From contig CM018604.1 in the NCBI GenBank assembly GCA_009192285.1, positions 3,702,580 through 3,766,579 of the forward strand: a stretch of DNA of 64,000 bases, in the 5' to 3' direction. Every line of letters begins with the position of its first letter. The first letter of the stretch is position 1. A program made the translations under genes and the position numbers. Below the pieces are notes generated by a model. It worked only from the letters and a program-made list of their open reading frames with translations. It was not told the DNA's origin and did not search any database. Shown here piece after piece: positions 63,557 to 64,000 of the stretch. Source of the stretch: Morchella semilibera (lineage: Eukaryota > Ascomycota > Pezizomycetes > Pezizales > Morchellaceae).

Positions 63557-64000
63557 ACCTACTGAATTTTAATATGCTGACACTAATATTCAATTAAGAG
63601 GATGATATTTTGCTTGACTCTATTTTTCTACGATCCAATCCCGTTAATCCTACCAACTCAGAAACCATATTTGTAGCATCGCAACCCTCAACAGTTACCG
63701 CCACTCAAGACAAGGAGCATACGGTGTTTGAAGGAAACTCATGGTCCAAAAAGAGAACAGTATCTAGTAGTACTACCCAACAAGCCTGTAAGAGAAGGAA
63801 ATGAGTGCGTGAGTTTGAGGAAGCTAGGATTATCAATGCAGTTGTTGGTAACAATTGACGGGCTCCATATATTTATTTCTTGTTGGGTATTGTCTGTGTT
63901 ACCACCTGTTTATAGATTCACTATATAATGAATAAAGATCTATTCGTTTACTTATCCTAGTATCAGTGATTGGGTTTTACACTTTATATTGCTGAAAGGT
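63557..64000. other. downstream of the transposase; possible extra exon
   Basis: A frame from about 63598 to 63804 encodes a polar, basic-ending segment (TVFEGNSWSKKRTVSSSTTQ, then CKRRK). It may be a further exon of the transposase, but the donors I tried after the acidic tail do not join it in frame. No terminal repeat of the element was found before the window ends. Confidence 0.3.

Noticed and set aside
63598-63804. Second exon of the transposase
   Set aside because: The candidate donors and acceptors I tried near 63549 and 63598-63600 put the join out of frame or into a stop.
1-64000. CRISPR array, bacterial operon or phage
   Set aside because: No regularly spaced identical repeats with unique spacers; gene structure, introns and leaders are eukaryotic.

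Overview
The window looks like nuclear DNA of a filamentous ascomycete (Pezizomycotina). The evidence is a five-exon gene with four short introns (54 to 97 nt, one with a GCTAAC branch site), TATA-type promoters followed by pyrimidine/A-rich leaders, a secreted GH17 cell-wall glucanase, a Dal5-like MFS permease, and much dispersed non-autonomous repeat DNA. Nothing looks bacterial or viral. The exact order cannot be fixed from sequence alone; a repeat-rich, gene-sparse lineage such as Pezizales is only a guess.

Layout. 1-22 kb is mostly repeats with two low-complexity orphan genes (4.6-5.5 and 11.7-13.0 kb). The repeats are at least seven copies of one element (1, 1.5, 7.5, 15.8, 18.7, 21.4 and 53.5 kb). 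It has a hairpin/tRNA-like head, a G-rich hexanucleotide array and a conserved tail. A larger composite unit carrying it occurs in opposite orientations at 7.4-9.2 and 18.7-21.8 kb. An AACCGG-rich element, a GTTCAG repeat family and two pogo-type MITEs are also present.

22-40 kb holds single, mostly intronless orphan genes spaced by long gene-free stretches, plus the GH17 gene at 32.7-33.6 kb. 40-53 kb is a cluster of small helical orphan proteins organised as three local families: a tandem pair at 40.6-42.1 kb, a minus-strand family at 43.2-48.1 kb with two apparently broken copies, and a tandem triplet at 50.9-53.1 kb whose promoter was duplicated too. A Cys-rich putative zinc-binding protein lies among them.

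53-64 kb contains repeats, the MFS permease (55.1-56.9 kb), a 62-residue Cys/His protein, a tRNA-like sequence, and at the right edge an intact Ginger-type (retroviral-integrase-like) DNA transposase with a C-terminal CXC domain, preceded by four TGASTCA sites.

Only GH17, MFS and the integrase have a confident biochemical function. Most other genes have no family I recognise; calls for them describe visible features only. I see no biosynthetic operon-like logic. The main story is turnover of small orphan genes in a repeat-rich region.
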